64,000 nt of DNA, taken from assembly GCF_900109055.1 (NCBI RefSeq), contig NZ_FOIV01000002.1, positions 248,001 through 312,000 on the forward strand, written 5' to 3'. The stretch is from Prevotella sp. khp7. Lineage in GTDB: Bacteria > Bacteroidota > Bacteroidia > Bacteroidales > Bacteroidaceae. The notes under the pieces are model-generated. The model saw only the letters and a program-made list of their open reading frames with translations. It was not told the DNA's origin and ran no database searches. This document shows, piece by piece, positions 42,928 through 52,858 of this stretch. Position numbers and translations under genes: made by a program. Position 1 is the stretch's first letter. Every line of letters begins with the position of its first letter.

Positions 42928-43070
42928 CAAATTTAGGCGGATAATTTCTTTTTACCAAGAAAAGAATGTCGCAAAACAGGAACTAGGAGAATATACTGAT
43001 TTCATAGTTAATATATTGAATTAAAGATAATTGCGTATACGCAACACGATTGCGCAACGCTTTTTGAGAC
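42928..43070 (-). promoter_or_regulatory. Operon A promoter with island regulatory element R1
   Basis: Minus strand: GTCTCA (43065-43070), GCGTTGCGCAAT, TGTTGC (43041-43046), the perfect palindrome TTGCGTATACGCAA (43031-43044), then TTGG (42955-42958), 19 bp, and TAAATTTG (42928-42935). The palindrome is 96 bp from the -7 box. This 310-bp gap also holds the divergent LUD gene promoter. Confidence 0.82.
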
Positions 43071-43122
43071 ATTCTATTTCTCCTATATGATAGTTTAAGC
43101 CATACATAGTAGGAGTTTACTC

Positions 43123-43153
43123 TTGCATATATCAAAGATAATGTGTACCTTTG
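43123..43153 (+). promoter_or_regulatory. Promoter of the LUD-domain gene
   Basis: TTGC (43123-43126), 19 bp, TACCTTTG (43146-43153). Confidence 0.65.
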
Positions 43154-43182
43154 CCAAAGATTAACTAAACAACATTGTATTT

Positions 43183-43818
43183 ATGACTCCTAAAGAACTC
43201 AGAAACGAACGGTTGGCAGAGCGGATGATTAAGAATCTGAAACGTCGCAACATGGAGGCTTTCTACTGCAAAACCTCTAGTGAAGCTATTAATAAGGTGT
43301 TGGAACTGATACCTGATGGCAGTAGCATTACGTGGGGGGGCTCCATGACTATCCGCGATATGGGTCTACCAGACGCACTTCGACAGAAAGGTACATACGA
43401 AGTTTTAGACCGTGACCTGGTAGAAGGTAACGAAGAGAAAATACAGATGTACGTCAGAGCCTTCACGGCAGATGTTTATCTGTCGAGTGCGAACGCCATC
43501 TCTGAAGATGGTATAATCGTAAATATTGACGGAAATGGCAATCGTGTAGCGGCTATCACGTGGGGGCCAAAGAAGGTCATCTTTATCATAGGCCTGAACA
43601 AAGTAGCTCAGACTATAGAGGCTGCTCTGGCCAGGGCTCGAAGCACCGCATCGCCCATCAACGCTAGTCGCTTTGACATCAAAACTCCATGCCAAGTAGA
43701 CGGCGTGTGCCATAACTGCAACTCGCCAGAAAGCATTTGTAACTACGTACACTTCCTGCGCAACTCACCACGAGGCAAGCACACGGTAATTCTAGTTGGA
43801 GAAGACTGGGGCTACTAA
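43183..43818 (+). CDS. LUD-domain (LutC/YkgG-like) protein
   Basis: A 211-aa single-domain LUD protein (DUF162). It shows SSITWGGSMTIRDMGLPD, VYLSSANAISEDGIIVNIDGNGNR and KKVIFIIGLNKVAQ, the nucleotide/substrate-binding core seen in LutC-like proteins. A C-terminal Cys motif (CQVDGVCHNCNSPESIC) could bind a metal or cluster. LUD proteins act in lactate oxidation complexes, but lutA/lutB are absent here, so the role is open. It marks the right border of the peptide island and ends 1 nt from the convergent GH53 gene. Confidence 0.88.
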   Translation: MTPKELRNERLAERMIKNLKRRNMEAFYCKTSSEAINKVLELIPDGSSITWGGSMTIRDMGLPDALRQKGTYEVLDRDLVEGNEEKIQMYVRAFTADVYLSSANAISEDGIIVNIDGNGNRVAAITWGPKKVIFIIGLNKVAQTIEAALARARSTASPINASRFDIKTPCQVDGVCHNCNSPESICNYVHFLRNSPRGKHTVILVGEDWGY

Positions 43819-43819
43819 G

Positions 43820-44830
43820 TCACTGCTCAAAAGTTTCCTTAAAAGCTTCCATGATGGCGGTAGGACGATGATTGCGGAAGGCTCCCAAACGATAACGGCC
43901 TTCGGCCTCGGGAGCCCAATAGAAAATGCCCTTGCAATGGCCTTTGGTCTGGCTACGAGCCGCATCGATCATTCGCCTCATCCATCGTTTGCCATCTTCA
44001 GCACGATCGGCATCATAGCCTGTCTCTACTATCATCAGTGGGGTATGATAGGTTTCCCATAGCTGATTTATATTAGCGATGGCTTTTTCAAGCGTCTCGT
44101 CTTCGCTCGTTGTCAGCTTTGCGTCAATATCCCAATAAGGATAGATGCTCATGCCTATCATATCCCACTTAGCACCAAACTTCTTCAGTCCATCAAAGAT
44201 GAATTGATAACGGTGAAGGTCGCAACCTGCATCGAGATGAATGATACAGGCCACTTCTGGAAATACGGACTTCACTGCATCATAACCTGCTTGTGTAAGA
44301 CCTGCATATTGCTCCATATTCTCTGAGGCGCGCCCCATAGGCCAAAGAAAGCCATTGGTGGTCTCATTGCCTATCTGAACCCATTTCACATCAATGTCGT
44401 TATCTTTCAATAGTTGGAGGGTTTCACATGTGTGCTGAGCCAGGGCCTGTTTCATCTCTTCATAATCCATTTGCTCCCAGGCCTTAGGAATAAACTGTTT
44501 ACCAGGATCTGCCCACGAGTCACTATAGTGAAAGTCAATCATAACAGCCATGCCTTGTTCCTTAGCACGGAGAGACAGGCGGAGCACATCCTCTTTGCTA
44601 CTGAATCCCCCCATAGGATTCACCCAGACACGGAATCGGGCGGCATTCAACCCGCACTCCTTCATGATGGTGACATTGTCACGAGGCTCGCCTTGGGCAT
44701 TATAAAGTTGTACATCATAAGCCTCCAAGCCTGATGTGCCACTAATATCAGCACCCAACCAAAAAGTATCGTCAGCAGAGACTGAGACAGTCATTGTCAG
44801 CATGACTAATGTTGATAACAGCTTCTTCAT
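43820..44830 (-). CDS. Glycoside hydrolase family 53 (endo-beta-1,4-galactanase)
   Basis: A 336-aa secreted enzyme: signal KKLLSTLVMLTMTVSVSA, then a GH53 barrel. It shows FWLGADISGTSGLE, RFRVWVNPMGG, MIDFHYSDSWADPGKQ, the acid/base in VQIGNETTNGFLWP and the nucleophile in MIVETGYDAD. Family members cut beta-1,4-galactan of pectin (arabinogalactan type I). No PUL genes adjoin it; together with the GH35 and CE2-like enzymes it suggests plant-glycan use. Confidence 0.92.
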   Translation of the reverse strand: MKKLLSTLVMLTMTVSVSADDTFWLGADISGTSGLEAYDVQLYNAQGEPRDNVTIMKECGLNAARFRVWVNPMGGFSSKEDVLRLSLRAKEQGMAVMIDFHYSDSWADPGKQFIPKAWEQMDYEEMKQALAQHTCETLQLLKDNDIDVKWVQIGNETTNGFLWPMGRASENMEQYAGLTQAGYDAVKSVFPEVACIIHLDAGCDLHRYQFIFDGLKKFGAKWDMIGMSIYPYWDIDAKLTTSEDETLEKAIANINQLWETYHTPLMIVETGYDADRAEDGKRWMRRMIDAARSQTKGHCKGIFYWAPEAEGRYRLGAFRNHRPTAIMEAFKETFEQ

Positions 44831-44857
44831 AAATTATTTGTTTTAGTTCTTTGGTTG

Positions 44858-44865
44858 CAAATATA
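44858..44865 (-). promoter_or_regulatory. -7 box of the GH53 gene
   Basis: TATATTTG on the minus strand, 27 nt before ATG 44830. Confidence 0.5.
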
Positions 44866-44919
44866 CGAAAAAATATGGTATCTCCATATATTATACTCCT
44901 TTTTCTGAAATAAAATGCT

Positions 44920-44927
44920 TACCTTTG
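44920..44927 (+). promoter_or_regulatory. -7 box of the HAD gene
   Basis: TACCTTTG on the plus strand, 21 nt before ATG 44949. Confidence 0.55.
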
Positions 44928-44948
44928 CAGGCAAAATTACCAAAAGGC

Positions 44949-45737
44949 ATGTCACCGCATTACGCACTCTTTTTCGATATAGACGGTACGCTCGTGAGTT
45001 TCAAGACACACGAGATACCACTCTCTACAATACAGGCCCTGACTCAAGCAAAGGCCAACGGCCACAAGGTTTTTATAGCTACAGGCCGCCCACCAATTAT
45101 TATCACGAACCTTGGTGCCATTGAGCACTTAATAGATGGCTACGTGACCACCAACGGTGCTCTATGTTTTGTTGGCAACGAAATCGTAGTCTGTAACGCC
45201 ATTCCTCAAGAAGAGGCCAAGCTGGCTGTAAACGACGCGAAAGAAAAGCAATACGGCATTATTGTAGTCGGAGAGAGAAACATTGCTGTTTTGGATCCCA
45301 AAGGTGATGTGGATTTCATCTTCAGACAGCAATTAGCTGTGAAGAACTTGAATGAGGCCATACCCGTGGAAGAGGTTCTTGAACAGCGCATCCTGCAACT
45401 TACACCTTTCTTCAACAAGGACTATGAAAAGGAACTGCTGGGACGTATTCCTGGCTGTATATCCGGACGTTGGCATCCTGCCTTCACCGATATCACCGCA
45501 CAAGGAGCAGATAAAGGTCGAGGGTTGTTAGCAATGGCTGCCCATGAAGGGTTAGACCCTCAATATACCATGGCCTTTGGTGATGGAGGGAACGACACCA
45601 CCATGATTAAAACTGCAGGTATTGGCGTTGCTATGGGAAACGCTATAGACGAGTTGAAAAAAGAAGCCGACTACATGACCACATCTGTAGACGAAGAAGG
45701 CATTTGGAATGCCCTACAACATTTCAAACTGATATAG
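44949..45737 (+). CDS. HAD superfamily hydrolase, Cof/YbjI type
   Basis: A 262-aa cytoplasmic phosphatase of the Cof subfamily. Motif I is FFDIDGTLVSF, with the two catalytic Asp residues. Motif II is FIATGRPP, the cap domain lies at about 80-190, and motifs III/IV are in MAFGDGGNDTTMI with KGRGLLAMA before it. Substrate is likely a sugar phosphate or FMN-like compound, unresolved. The frame opens at a TTG inside the -7 box, so ATG 44949 is taken. It is convergent with the ctp gene. Confidence 0.92.
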   Translation: MSPHYALFFDIDGTLVSFKTHEIPLSTIQALTQAKANGHKVFIATGRPPIIITNLGAIEHLIDGYVTTNGALCFVGNEIVVCNAIPQEEAKLAVNDAKEKQYGIIVVGERNIAVLDPKGDVDFIFRQQLAVKNLNEAIPVEEVLEQRILQLTPFFNKDYEKELLGRIPGCISGRWHPAFTDITAQGADKGRGLLAMAAHEGLDPQYTMAFGDGGNDTTMIKTAGIGVAMGNAIDELKKEADYMTTSVDEEGIWNALQHFKLI

Positions 45738-45744
45738 AATGTCT

Positions 45745-47325
45745 TTATTTCTCTATCACCTCTAAAGCTTTCTTTACCATCTCACTATTCTCGTTGAAAA
45801 CAGAGAAATACTCGCTCATATCCCAAATATCGCGAGCGATCAAGGCCTTTAACTGCACACATAGATATGAGAGAGTCTTTTCAAGTTCAGCCTCATCATT
45901 TGGCTTAACACCTTGCTTCTCTCCTTCAGAAATGATAGAATCAAGGAGTTGCTGAGGCACTTCGAACTGCTCTTTAAACTCAGCAAACGATGTCCAACGC
46001 TTCTTCAGTTCCTTACGATGGTTATCAACATAGCGCAGATTCTGCTGAATGACAATGCCCTTTGCCGCCAACTCCCGATGGAATCGGGTATAAATAGTCG
46101 TATCGAGCGGAACAAACTCATCAGGAACGATGCCTCCACCGCCATAAACCGCACGGTGCTGACGCAGAGTCTCGTATTTCAAAGAATCAACGAAATGAAT
46201 GCTATCGGCATTGGTCAACTCACCACTCTTCAAACGATTAAGCATATCCATAGCATAATCTTTCGAGTCCCCTTTCTTATAAGGCTTCTGAATGCAGCGA
46301 CCAGAAGGGGTATAATAGTGAGCAATCGTCAGACGAATCATAGAACCATCAGGCAAATCGACAGGACGCTGAACAAGCCCCTTACCAAAGGTACGACGAC
46401 CAACCACAATACCGCGGTCCTGATCCTGAATAGCACCCGTGACGATCTCAGCAGCCGAAGCAGTATAGCCGTCGACTAGCACAACTATTTTACCTTTTAG
46501 GAATGCGCCATTGCCATCGGCCTTATAATCGGTACGAGGTACTTTCAAACCCTCTGTATAGACAATCAGATCACCACGCTGCAGAAACTCGTTGGCAATA
46601 TCAACCGCTGCTTTTAAATACCCACCTCCATTCTCCTGGAGATCAAGAATCAGACTGGTCATTCCAGCGTCACGAAGCTGCTTAAGATGCTCCATAAATT
46701 CCTTATAAGTTGTGGCGCCAAAACTGCCAATTCGGATATATCCGATATTGGGTCGAATCATATAGGCGGCATCAACGGACTTAACTGGGATTTTAGCACG
46801 GGTAACGGTGAACTTTAGTCGGTCCTTAATGCCTTGGCGAACGACCCCAAGACGAACCTTCGTTCCTTTTGGGCCACGCAGACGCTTCATAATTTCCTCT
46901 TTCGACATCTTCACACCTGCAATGGCTGTATCATTTACAGATACAATACGATCGCCAGCAATGATACCGACCTTCTCCGAAGGGCCGTTAGTAACTGGCT
47001 GGATAACTAAAAGCGTATCCTCAATCATATTAAACTGTACACCGATGCCTTCAAAGTTGCCATTAAGCGGCTCATTTAGTTCTTTGACCTCTTTGGGCGT
47101 GGCATAGGTGGAATGAGGATCAAGTTTCTCCAACATACCACGAATGGCATCCTCAACCAATTTCTTTTCATCAACACTGTCGACATAAAGATTGTTAATG
47201 GCTATCTCAGCATATTGTAACTTGCGCAAAGGACTGTCATCATTCTGCCCAATACGAAACTGAGCAGAAACAGAAAGAGCAAACAGCAACAAAGGTGCTA
47301 TAAACAAGTTTGTTTTCTTATTCAT
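45745..47325 (-). CDS. S41 family C-terminal processing peptidase
   Basis: A 526-aa periplasmic protease with a signal peptide ([16 protein letters not shown]). The PDZ domain is near residues 85-165 ([32 protein letters not shown]). The S41 core has [17 protein letters not shown] (Ser nucleophile) and [11 protein letters not shown] (Lys base). A C-terminal helical region follows. It overlaps the 3' end of the topoisomerase gene by 8 nt and is the last gene of that operon. Such proteases trim envelope proteins. Confidence 0.93.
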   Translation of the reverse strand: MNKKTNLFIAPLLLFALSVSAQFRIGQNDDSPLRKLQYAEIAINNLYVDSVDEKKLVEDAIRGMLEKLDPHSTYATPKEVKELNEPLNGNFEGIGVQFNMIEDTLLVIQPVTNGPSEKVGIIAGDRIVSVNDTAIAGVKMSKEEIMKRLRGPKGTKVRLGVVRQGIKDRLKFTVTRAKIPVKSVDAAYMIRPNIGYIRIGSFGATTYKEFMEHLKQLRDAGMTSLILDLQENGGGYLKAAVDIANEFLQRGDLIVYTEGLKVPRTDYKADGNGAFLKGKIVVLVDGYTASAAEIVTGAIQDQDRGIVVGRRTFGKGLVQRPVDLPDGSMIRLTIAHYYTPSGRCIQKPYKKGDSKDYAMDMLNRLKSGELTNADSIHFVDSLKYETLRQHRAVYGGGGIVPDEFVPLDTTIYTRFHRELAAKGIVIQQNLRYVDNHRKELKKRWTSFAEFKEQFEVPQQLLDSIISEGEKQGVKPNDEAELEKTLSYLCVQLKALIARDIWDMSEYFSVFNENSEMVKKALEVIEK

Positions 47326-49270
47326 ATATGTCTTCTTCTGGGCGGTCCTCCTCTACCACAAGGTTATCAATGATAAAATTCTGACGCTCCATCGTGTTCT
47401 TACCCATATAATATTCAAGAAGTTTCTGAACTTGATCGGTCTTATGAAGTGTCACCTGTTCCAAACGCATATCAGGACCTATAAAAGCTGCGAATTCATC
47501 GGGAGAAATCTCACCAAGACCTTTAAATCGGGTAATCTCGGGATCTGGCCCTAACTCATTAATGGCAGTCATACGTTCTTCATCGCTGTAGCAATAACGA
47601 GTGATGAAATCACTTCTTTTATCGTTTTTCGCATCAGCATCGGCAAGAACCTTCTTATTCTTAATCTTTGTACGACGATTACGGACACGGAACAAGGGCG
47701 TCTGCAAAACATAGACATGGCCTTTTTTTATCAACTCCGGGAAGAACTGGAGGAAGAAAGTGATGGTAAGCAAACGGATATGCATACCATCGACATCAGC
47801 ATCGGTAGCCACAATCACCTTATTATATCTCAGGGAGTCAAGACCATCTTCAATATCCAAGGCTGCCTGAAGCAGATTAAATTCCTCGTTCTCATATACT
47901 ACCTTTTTCGTCAATCCGAAAGAGTTCAGGGGCTTACCTCGAAGCGAAAATACGGCTTGTGTATTCACATCGCGGCTCTTCGTGATACTTCCACTAGCAG
48001 AATCACCCTCTGTAATGAAAATGCATGATTCTTCTTTGCGGTCGTTCTTCACATCGCTGAAATGAATACGACAATCACGCAGTTTACGATTATGTAGGTT
48101 GGCTTTCTTGGCTCGTTCACGTGCCAGTTTGGTGACACCTGCCATCGCCTTGCGCTCTCGTTCACTTTCCTTAATCTTATTTTCTATCACCTCAGCCACA
48201 TCCTGATGGATATGCAGATAGTTGTCGACCTCCTGTTTTATAAAGTCTCCAACATACTTATTGATGCTTACCCCGCCAGGAGCCATCGTCAGTGAACCAA
48301 GCTTAATCTTTGTCTGACTTTCGAACATAGGTTCCTCAACATTAAGGGCAATAGCAGCCACGATACCAGTACGGATATCACCATACTCATATTTCCCGAA
48401 GAAATCGCGAATAGTTCGGGCTATATGCTCTTTAAAAGCACTCTGATGAGTTCCACCCTGAGTAGTGTGCTGGCCGTTGACGAAAGAATAATACTCCTCA
48501 CCATACTGATTAGAATGGGTAAAGGCAATCTCGATATCCTCACCCTGCAAATGGATAATAGGATAAAGAGCCTCATTGGTCATTCGGTCTTTCAACAGGT
48601 CTTCCAAACCATGACGGGAAAGAATACGACGACCATTGTACATAATGGCCAAACCCGTATTAAGGTAAGTATAGTTTCGAAGCATATTCTCCACAATCTC
48701 ATCGTGGAAAGAGTAATTCAGAAACAGCGTATTATCAGGTTCAAAGAATATGTATGTTCCATTCTCATCCTGAGAATTCTCGGTAACGTCGCTGGTCATC
48801 TCGCCTTTTTCGAAAGTGGCCTTACGTACCTTACCATCACGATAGCTGCGCACCTCGAAATGAGAGCTCAAGGCGTTTACGGCTTTCACGCCGACACCAT
48901 TCAGGCCAACTGACTTCTTAAAGGCTTTTGAGTCGTATTTACCACCCGTATTCAGCACAGATACGGCTTCAATCATCTTACCCTGAGGAATACCACGGCC
49001 ATAGTCACGCACTGAAACACGCAGATTTTCATCAATAGTAACCTCAATTCGATCACCAGCCTTCATCTTAAACTCATCAATCGAGTTGTCGATAACTTCT
49101 TTTAGCAACACATAGATGCCATCTTCTGGCAATGAGCCGTCGCCAAGGCGGCCGATGTACATACCTGGACGGGTACGCACATGTTCCATATCACTTAGAT
49201 GACGAATATTCTCATCGTCATACTGTACTTGTTCGTTCTGTTTACCGATGATGTTATTATCTTCTGCCAT
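47318..49270 (-). CDS. parE: DNA topoisomerase IV subunit B (ParE/GyrB family)
   Basis: A 650-aa type IIA topoisomerase ATPase subunit. The GHKL ATP site has [20 protein letters not shown] and [13 protein letters not shown]. The transducer domain follows. TOPRIM is [12 protein letters not shown] and [13 protein letters not shown], with the C-terminal RFKGLGEI. A length near 650 aa without the gyrase insert favours ParE over GyrB. It lies between an acetyltransferase-like gene and the ctp gene in a three-gene operon. Confidence 0.9.
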   Translation of the reverse strand: MAEDNNIIGKQNEQVQYDDENIRHLSDMEHVRTRPGMYIGRLGDGSLPEDGIYVLLKEVIDNSIDEFKMKAGDRIEVTIDENLRVSVRDYGRGIPQGKMIEAVSVLNTGGKYDSKAFKKSVGLNGVGVKAVNALSSHFEVRSYRDGKVRKATFEKGEMTSDVTENSQDENGTYIFFEPDNTLFLNYSFHDEIVENMLRNYTYLNTGLAIMYNGRRILSRHGLEDLLKDRMTNEALYPIIHLQGEDIEIAFTHSNQYGEEYYSFVNGQHTTQGGTHQSAFKEHIARTIRDFFGKYEYGDIRTGIVAAIALNVEEPMFESQTKIKLGSLTMAPGGVSINKYVGDFIKQEVDNYLHIHQDVAEVIENKIKESERERKAMAGVTKLARERAKKANLHNRKLRDCRIHFSDVKNDRKEESCIFITEGDSASGSITKSRDVNTQAVFSLRGKPLNSFGLTKKVVYENEEFNLLQAALDIEDGLDSLRYNKVIVATDADVDGMHIRLLTITFFLQFFPELIKKGHVYVLQTPLFRVRNRRTKIKNKKVLADADAKNDKRSDFITRYCYSDEERMTAINELGPDPEITRFKGLGEISPDEFAAFIGPDMRLEQVTLHKTDQVQKLLEYYMGKNTMERQNFIIDNLVVEEDRPEEDIYE

Positions 49271-49277
49271 AGCTTAT

Positions 49278-50432
49278 TTATAGTTTCTTCAGATAGCAAC
49301 GACGACGCTTATGCTGATGATGCTCCAGATACTGCCACTGGCTCTGCACCTTCTCGTTGGTCTCCATCTCTACATTAGTCTCACCCCATTTGAAACCATA
49401 CTTCTGATATCTCGGTATCAGGTCGTAGAACAGCAAAGCATTAGCCCCCTTCTGCTGATATTCGGGTAAGACACCCACAAGCATCAAGTCGACACACTCA
49501 GCCTTATGGAATTTCAGAGCACGAAGGCAATGCCACCACCCCAATGGCCACAGACGGCCTTTGCGACACTTCTGTAAGGCGCGCGTCATTGAAGTAATGG
49601 AGATACCCACACCAATTATATCATGGCCAGGCGTATTCCAATCTTCTATCAGACAGACCAGGTTCATATCAAGCATGGGGAAATACATCTTCAAATACTC
49701 ATCAATCTGCGCTTCTGTCATTTGTGAATAACCATACAGGTTCCCAAAAGTCTTGTTAATGACCTCAAGCACCTTACGACCTACCTGTTCCTTGCCAAAC
49801 ACCTGACTACGTTTCGGATGTGTAGGATGCAGGTTATAACGCTTCATGACCAATTCTGCAACTTTCTTGAATTTATCGGGCATTCCCTCTTCGGGTACAA
49901 TGACCTTATACTCTACGTAATCATTATCTTTCTCCCATCCGCCCATCTGCTCAATATGCTTGGGATAATAGGGATAATTATATATAGTAGCCATGGTTCC
50001 CATCTGATCAAATCCATCAATCAGCATGCCTTCTGGATCCATATCAGTAAAGCCAAGAGGACCAATAATCTCTGTCATTCCCTTCTGACGGCCCCACTCC
50101 TCAACGGCATTGAACAAAGCCCTGCTTACCTCTATATCGTCGATGAAATCAACCCATCCAAAGCGAACGCTTTTACGCTCCCATCGCTCATTGGCACGAT
50201 GGTTGATAATTGCGGCTATACGACCAACAAGTTTACCATTCTTATAAGCCAAGAAATATTCAGCCTCGCAGAACTCAAAAGCCGCATTCTTGTCCTTGCT
50301 TAACGTGTGCATATCATCACTAAAAAGATTGGGCGCATCAAACAGATTGCCCTTATACAAGTCATGATGAAAGTCGATGAAGTCTCTCAGACCTTTTTTG
50401 TCTGCTACCTTCTTAATCTCAACTGATGACAT
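49278..50432 (-). CDS. GNAT-fold acetyltransferase-like protein
   Basis: A 384-aa cytoplasmic protein. The first half has GNAT-like pattern (FLAYKNGKLVGRIAAIIN, and GPLGFTDMDPEGMLIDGFD). The second half repeats similar strands (VDLMLVGVLPEYQQKGANALL, a typical acetyl-CoA-binding V-x-P-x-x-Q-x-x-G-x-A motif). Substrate unknown. It is the promoter-proximal gene before parE (7-nt gap). Confidence 0.8.
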   Translation of the reverse strand: MSSVEIKKVADKKGLRDFIDFHHDLYKGNLFDAPNLFSDDMHTLSKDKNAAFEFCEAEYFLAYKNGKLVGRIAAIINHRANERWERKSVRFGWVDFIDDIEVSRALFNAVEEWGRQKGMTEIIGPLGFTDMDPEGMLIDGFDQMGTMATIYNYPYYPKHIEQMGGWEKDNDYVEYKVIVPEEGMPDKFKKVAELVMKRYNLHPTHPKRSQVFGKEQVGRKVLEVINKTFGNLYGYSQMTEAQIDEYLKMYFPMLDMNLVCLIEDWNTPGHDIIGVGISITSMTRALQKCRKGRLWPLGWWHCLRALKFHKAECVDLMLVGVLPEYQQKGANALLFYDLIPRYQKYGFKWGETNVEMETNEKVQSQWQYLEHHQHKRRRCYLKKL

Positions 50433-50466
50433 ATTTCAATGTTATTGTTAAAGCTTTAAAACGATG

Positions 50467-50497
50467 CAAAGATACTTAAAAAGGCGCAAATAACAAA
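50467..50497 (-). promoter_or_regulatory. Promoter of the GNAT-parE-ctp operon
   Basis: Minus strand TTTG (50494-50497), 19 bp, TATCTTTG (50467-50474). Confidence 0.75.
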
Positions 50498-50501
50498 ATT
50501 A

Positions 50502-51665
50502 TTAAGATTTTTTACGGCAAACAAAAAGCTGATGCCCTTCGTTTGCTACTGTCGTTGCAAAAATATAAACATCACCACCTTCCTTTAATTTTAACCGCTT
50601 TCGAAGAGCGGCTACTGATAGCGGAAAATTACGCACGGCAATATTTGCTTTATCAAAACCTGCGAGTACTTTCTTCAGTTCGCGCTTGTTCATAGAGGCC
50701 TGATGTTCAATGACAAATTGGCGACCCGGGAAATGCGTCTTTTCTTTGTCGGAAACAAACAAATGGCTATTCTTGTCAAGTTGGGCAACACCAAACCGTT
50801 GCTCCAACAACTCAAAACAACCTGCCTTCATGATTGAGGCGTTTGGCTCATACAAGTATCGGAACTCCTGCGGCAAAGCAGGCACATTGCTAACATGACT
50901 GTCTGCAGGGCGATAATCAAACACCTCACCATTGTTCACACAGAACACACTCAGCGACTTTTCTTCCTTTGATAGAACAAGCAACAGCTCCTTGCATTCA
51001 TTATCAACTGAAACGATATGCACTTCGTTCACCTTTCCCAAATCAGCAACAGCCTTGCGCCAATCAAGCATTGGAGATAGTTTCACCATAACGCGATCTG
51101 CCTTTTCCAACATTTCATCGCGCATTTCCAATACATTTGGGGTACAGTCGGCAATTCCGTAAGTACGGCCACCATGTTCATCCCTCCTAGCTGGATCAAT
51201 AAACAGCAGATTGACATGCGACAGCTGATGCAAGTACTCCACCCCATCGCCACAAACAACCTCAATCTGTTTCAAGCCTAAAGATTTATAATTTGCTGAC
51301 GAAATCGCACAAAGGGATTCTTGACGCTCCACATGGACAGCCCGCTGAAATCCTTTTGCTATAAAAGCTATGTCGACTCCAAAACCTGCTGTAAGATCAA
51401 CCATAAACTGGCCTTTACCTGCAATAGCCGATTTATACAAAGCCGTTTGCTCACTTGAACATTGCTCCATCGATAAATGAGATGGATATATTATATCATC
51501 ATTTGCTGCCCATGAGGGCAATTTCAAACGTGCCTTCTGTCTGCCTGCAATCTGTTCAAGAGCATAAGGAAGATTTACCTCAGGAACCTTCGTTCCCCGA
51601 AGTGCCAGCTGTCGGACATCGTCATCTGCATGCTGACGAATAAAGTCGAGTGTCTCAGAATTCAT
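50502..51665 (-). CDS. Class I SAM-dependent methyltransferase with THUMP-like C-terminal domain
   Basis: A 387-aa protein. The SAM-binding Rossmann fold has MVDLTAGFGVDIAFIAKGF (motif I), EVVCGDGVEYL and LLFIDPARRDEHGGRTY (a DPAR motif in place of the DPPY of N-methyltransferases). The C-terminal segment (FPGRQFVIEHQASMNKRELKKV, NIAVRNFPLSVAALRKRLKL) matches the THUMP-like domain of this family. It probably modifies RNA; the target is unknown. A divergent promoter is shared with the ECF sigma gene. Confidence 0.85.
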   Translation of the reverse strand: MNSETLDFIRQHADDDVRQLALRGTKVPEVNLPYALEQIAGRQKARLKLPSWAANDDIIYPSHLSMEQCSSEQTALYKSAIAGKGQFMVDLTAGFGVDIAFIAKGFQRAVHVERQESLCAISSANYKSLGLKQIEVVCGDGVEYLHQLSHVNLLFIDPARRDEHGGRTYGIADCTPNVLEMRDEMLEKADRVMVKLSPMLDWRKAVADLGKVNEVHIVSVDNECKELLLVLSKEEKSLSVFCVNNGEVFDYRPADSHVSNVPALPQEFRYLYEPNASIMKAGCFELLEQRFGVAQLDKNSHLFVSDKEKTHFPGRQFVIEHQASMNKRELKKVLAGFDKANIAVRNFPLSVAALRKRLKLKEGGDVYIFATTVANEGHQLFVCRKKS

Positions 51666-51686
51666 TATTTTCAGCTATTACGGCTA

Positions 51687-51734
51687 CAAAATTAGACAAT
51701 TATTTCCAAGTTCGTGTAGTTTTTCGTAACTTTG
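51687..51734. promoter_or_regulatory. Divergent -7 boxes of the methyltransferase and ECF sigma genes
   Basis: TAATTTTG on the minus strand (51687-51694) and TAACTTTG on the plus strand (51727-51734), 32 bp apart, so the two promoters overlap upstream. Confidence 0.6.
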
Positions 51735-51774
51735 TTGCGTCAAATGGGTGAAGTTTCAAAAAACAGATGAGACA

Positions 51775-52254
51775 ATGAATGTTTTAGAACGACAGTTTGC
51801 GCAAACCGTTAAAGAGCATAAAAGCACGATCTACACCGTGTGCTACATGTTCTCTAAAGATGTCGACGAAGTAAACGACCTGTTCCAAGAGGTACTAGTC
51901 AATCTGTGGAAAGGCTTCGAGAGCTTCGAGCATCGCAGCGACATCAAGACGTGGATTTATCGCGTTGCTCTTAATACCTGTATCTCTATAGACAGGAAGA
52001 AGAAGCGCGCCGCATCTGCTAAGGTCTCAATGGACATTAATCTCTTTGAAGACTGCGACGAGGATACTCGTCAAGTGGACATGCTCCACAAACGCATATC
52101 TAAACTGCAGCCTTTCGATCGTGCAATTGTCCTACTCTGGCTTGAGAATCTCTCTTACGAGGAAATCGGACAGATCGTAGGTATATCCACGAAAAACGTC
52201 AGTGTCCGTCTGTACAGAATCAGAGAGCAATTAAAACAAATGTCAAACGATTAA
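51775..52254 (+). CDS. RNA polymerase ECF sigma factor
   Basis: A 159-aa sigma factor. Region 2 has FSKDVDEVNDLFQEVLVNLWKGFESF and IKTWIYRVALNTCIS. Region 4 has RAIVLLWLENLSYEEIGQIVGISTKNVSVRLYRIREQL. ATG 51775 is used, since the upstream GTG opening at 51748 adds codons unlike a sigma start. The next gene, 14 nt downstream, encodes a membrane protein that probably acts as its partner. Confidence 0.92.
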   Translation: MNVLERQFAQTVKEHKSTIYTVCYMFSKDVDEVNDLFQEVLVNLWKGFESFEHRSDIKTWIYRVALNTCISIDRKKKRAASAKVSMDINLFEDCDEDTRQVDMLHKRISKLQPFDRAIVLLWLENLSYEEIGQIVGISTKNVSVRLYRIREQLKQMSND

Positions 52255-52267
52255 AACCTATCCCATT

Positions 52268-52849
52268 ATGAACAACAATTTCGAGTTAGATAGCATGCGC
52301 CAGCAGATGGACACACTAAAAAAGAAGCTGGACGAACAGGAGATTGTGAACGACAAGCTGATTCACAACTCAATGAGAAAAAACGCCCATTTCATCAGCC
52401 TCCGCTACTATATTACTATTGCCATTGGCCTGTTGATGATCCCTTATTCATATTGGTGCTTTATCAAGACCATAGGACTTTCGCAGGCTTTCTGGATTGG
52501 GACAAGTGTTTTCATGCTAATCTGCGTTGTGGCTACATATTATAATTGTAGAAATCTAAACAACTTTGATCTCACGAAAAGCAATCTGTTGAATGTCAGC
52601 AAGAGAATGGCCCGCGCCAAGAAGTTCGATAGTAGTTGGCTTTTTTTCGGTATCCCTGCTGTCATTCTCTGGTTTGCCTGGTTAGTTTATGAAGTTTACC
52701 AAATTTCTACCGCATCAACGGTTTTACTAATTGCCGGCTTCATCGGTGTTATTATTGGTGCTATCATTGGTTTTTCTCTTTATTTTAAAACCCAACGAAA
52801 ATACCAGGAGATTATAGACCAGATAAAGGATCTTACCGCAGAGGATTGA
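52268..52849 (+). CDS. Sigma-associated membrane protein (putative anti-sigma factor)
   Basis: A 193-aa protein with an N-terminal cytoplasmic coiled coil (LDSMRQQMDTLKKKLDEQE, then NDKLIHNSMR) and four transmembrane helices (about 48-65, 73-90, 125-143 and 148-170). A short basic tail follows. This layout is frequent directly behind Bacteroidota ECF sigma genes, which supports a membrane-tethered regulator role. No catalytic motif is seen. Confidence 0.75.
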   Translation: MNNNFELDSMRQQMDTLKKKLDEQEIVNDKLIHNSMRKNAHFISLRYYITIAIGLLMIPYSYWCFIKTIGLSQAFWIGTSVFMLICVVATYYNCRNLNNFDLTKSNLLNVSKRMARAKKFDSSWLFFGIPAVILWFAWLVYEVYQISTASTVLLIAGFIGVIIGAIIGFSLYFKTQRKYQEIIDQIKDLTAED

Positions 52850-52858
52850 ATCAGCCAA

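Noticed and set aside
19237..43182. Phage or conjugative/IS element carrying the peptide island
   Set aside because: No integrase, transposase, relaxase, tRNA gene or long flanking direct repeats were found in the window, so no mobile-element boundary is proposed.
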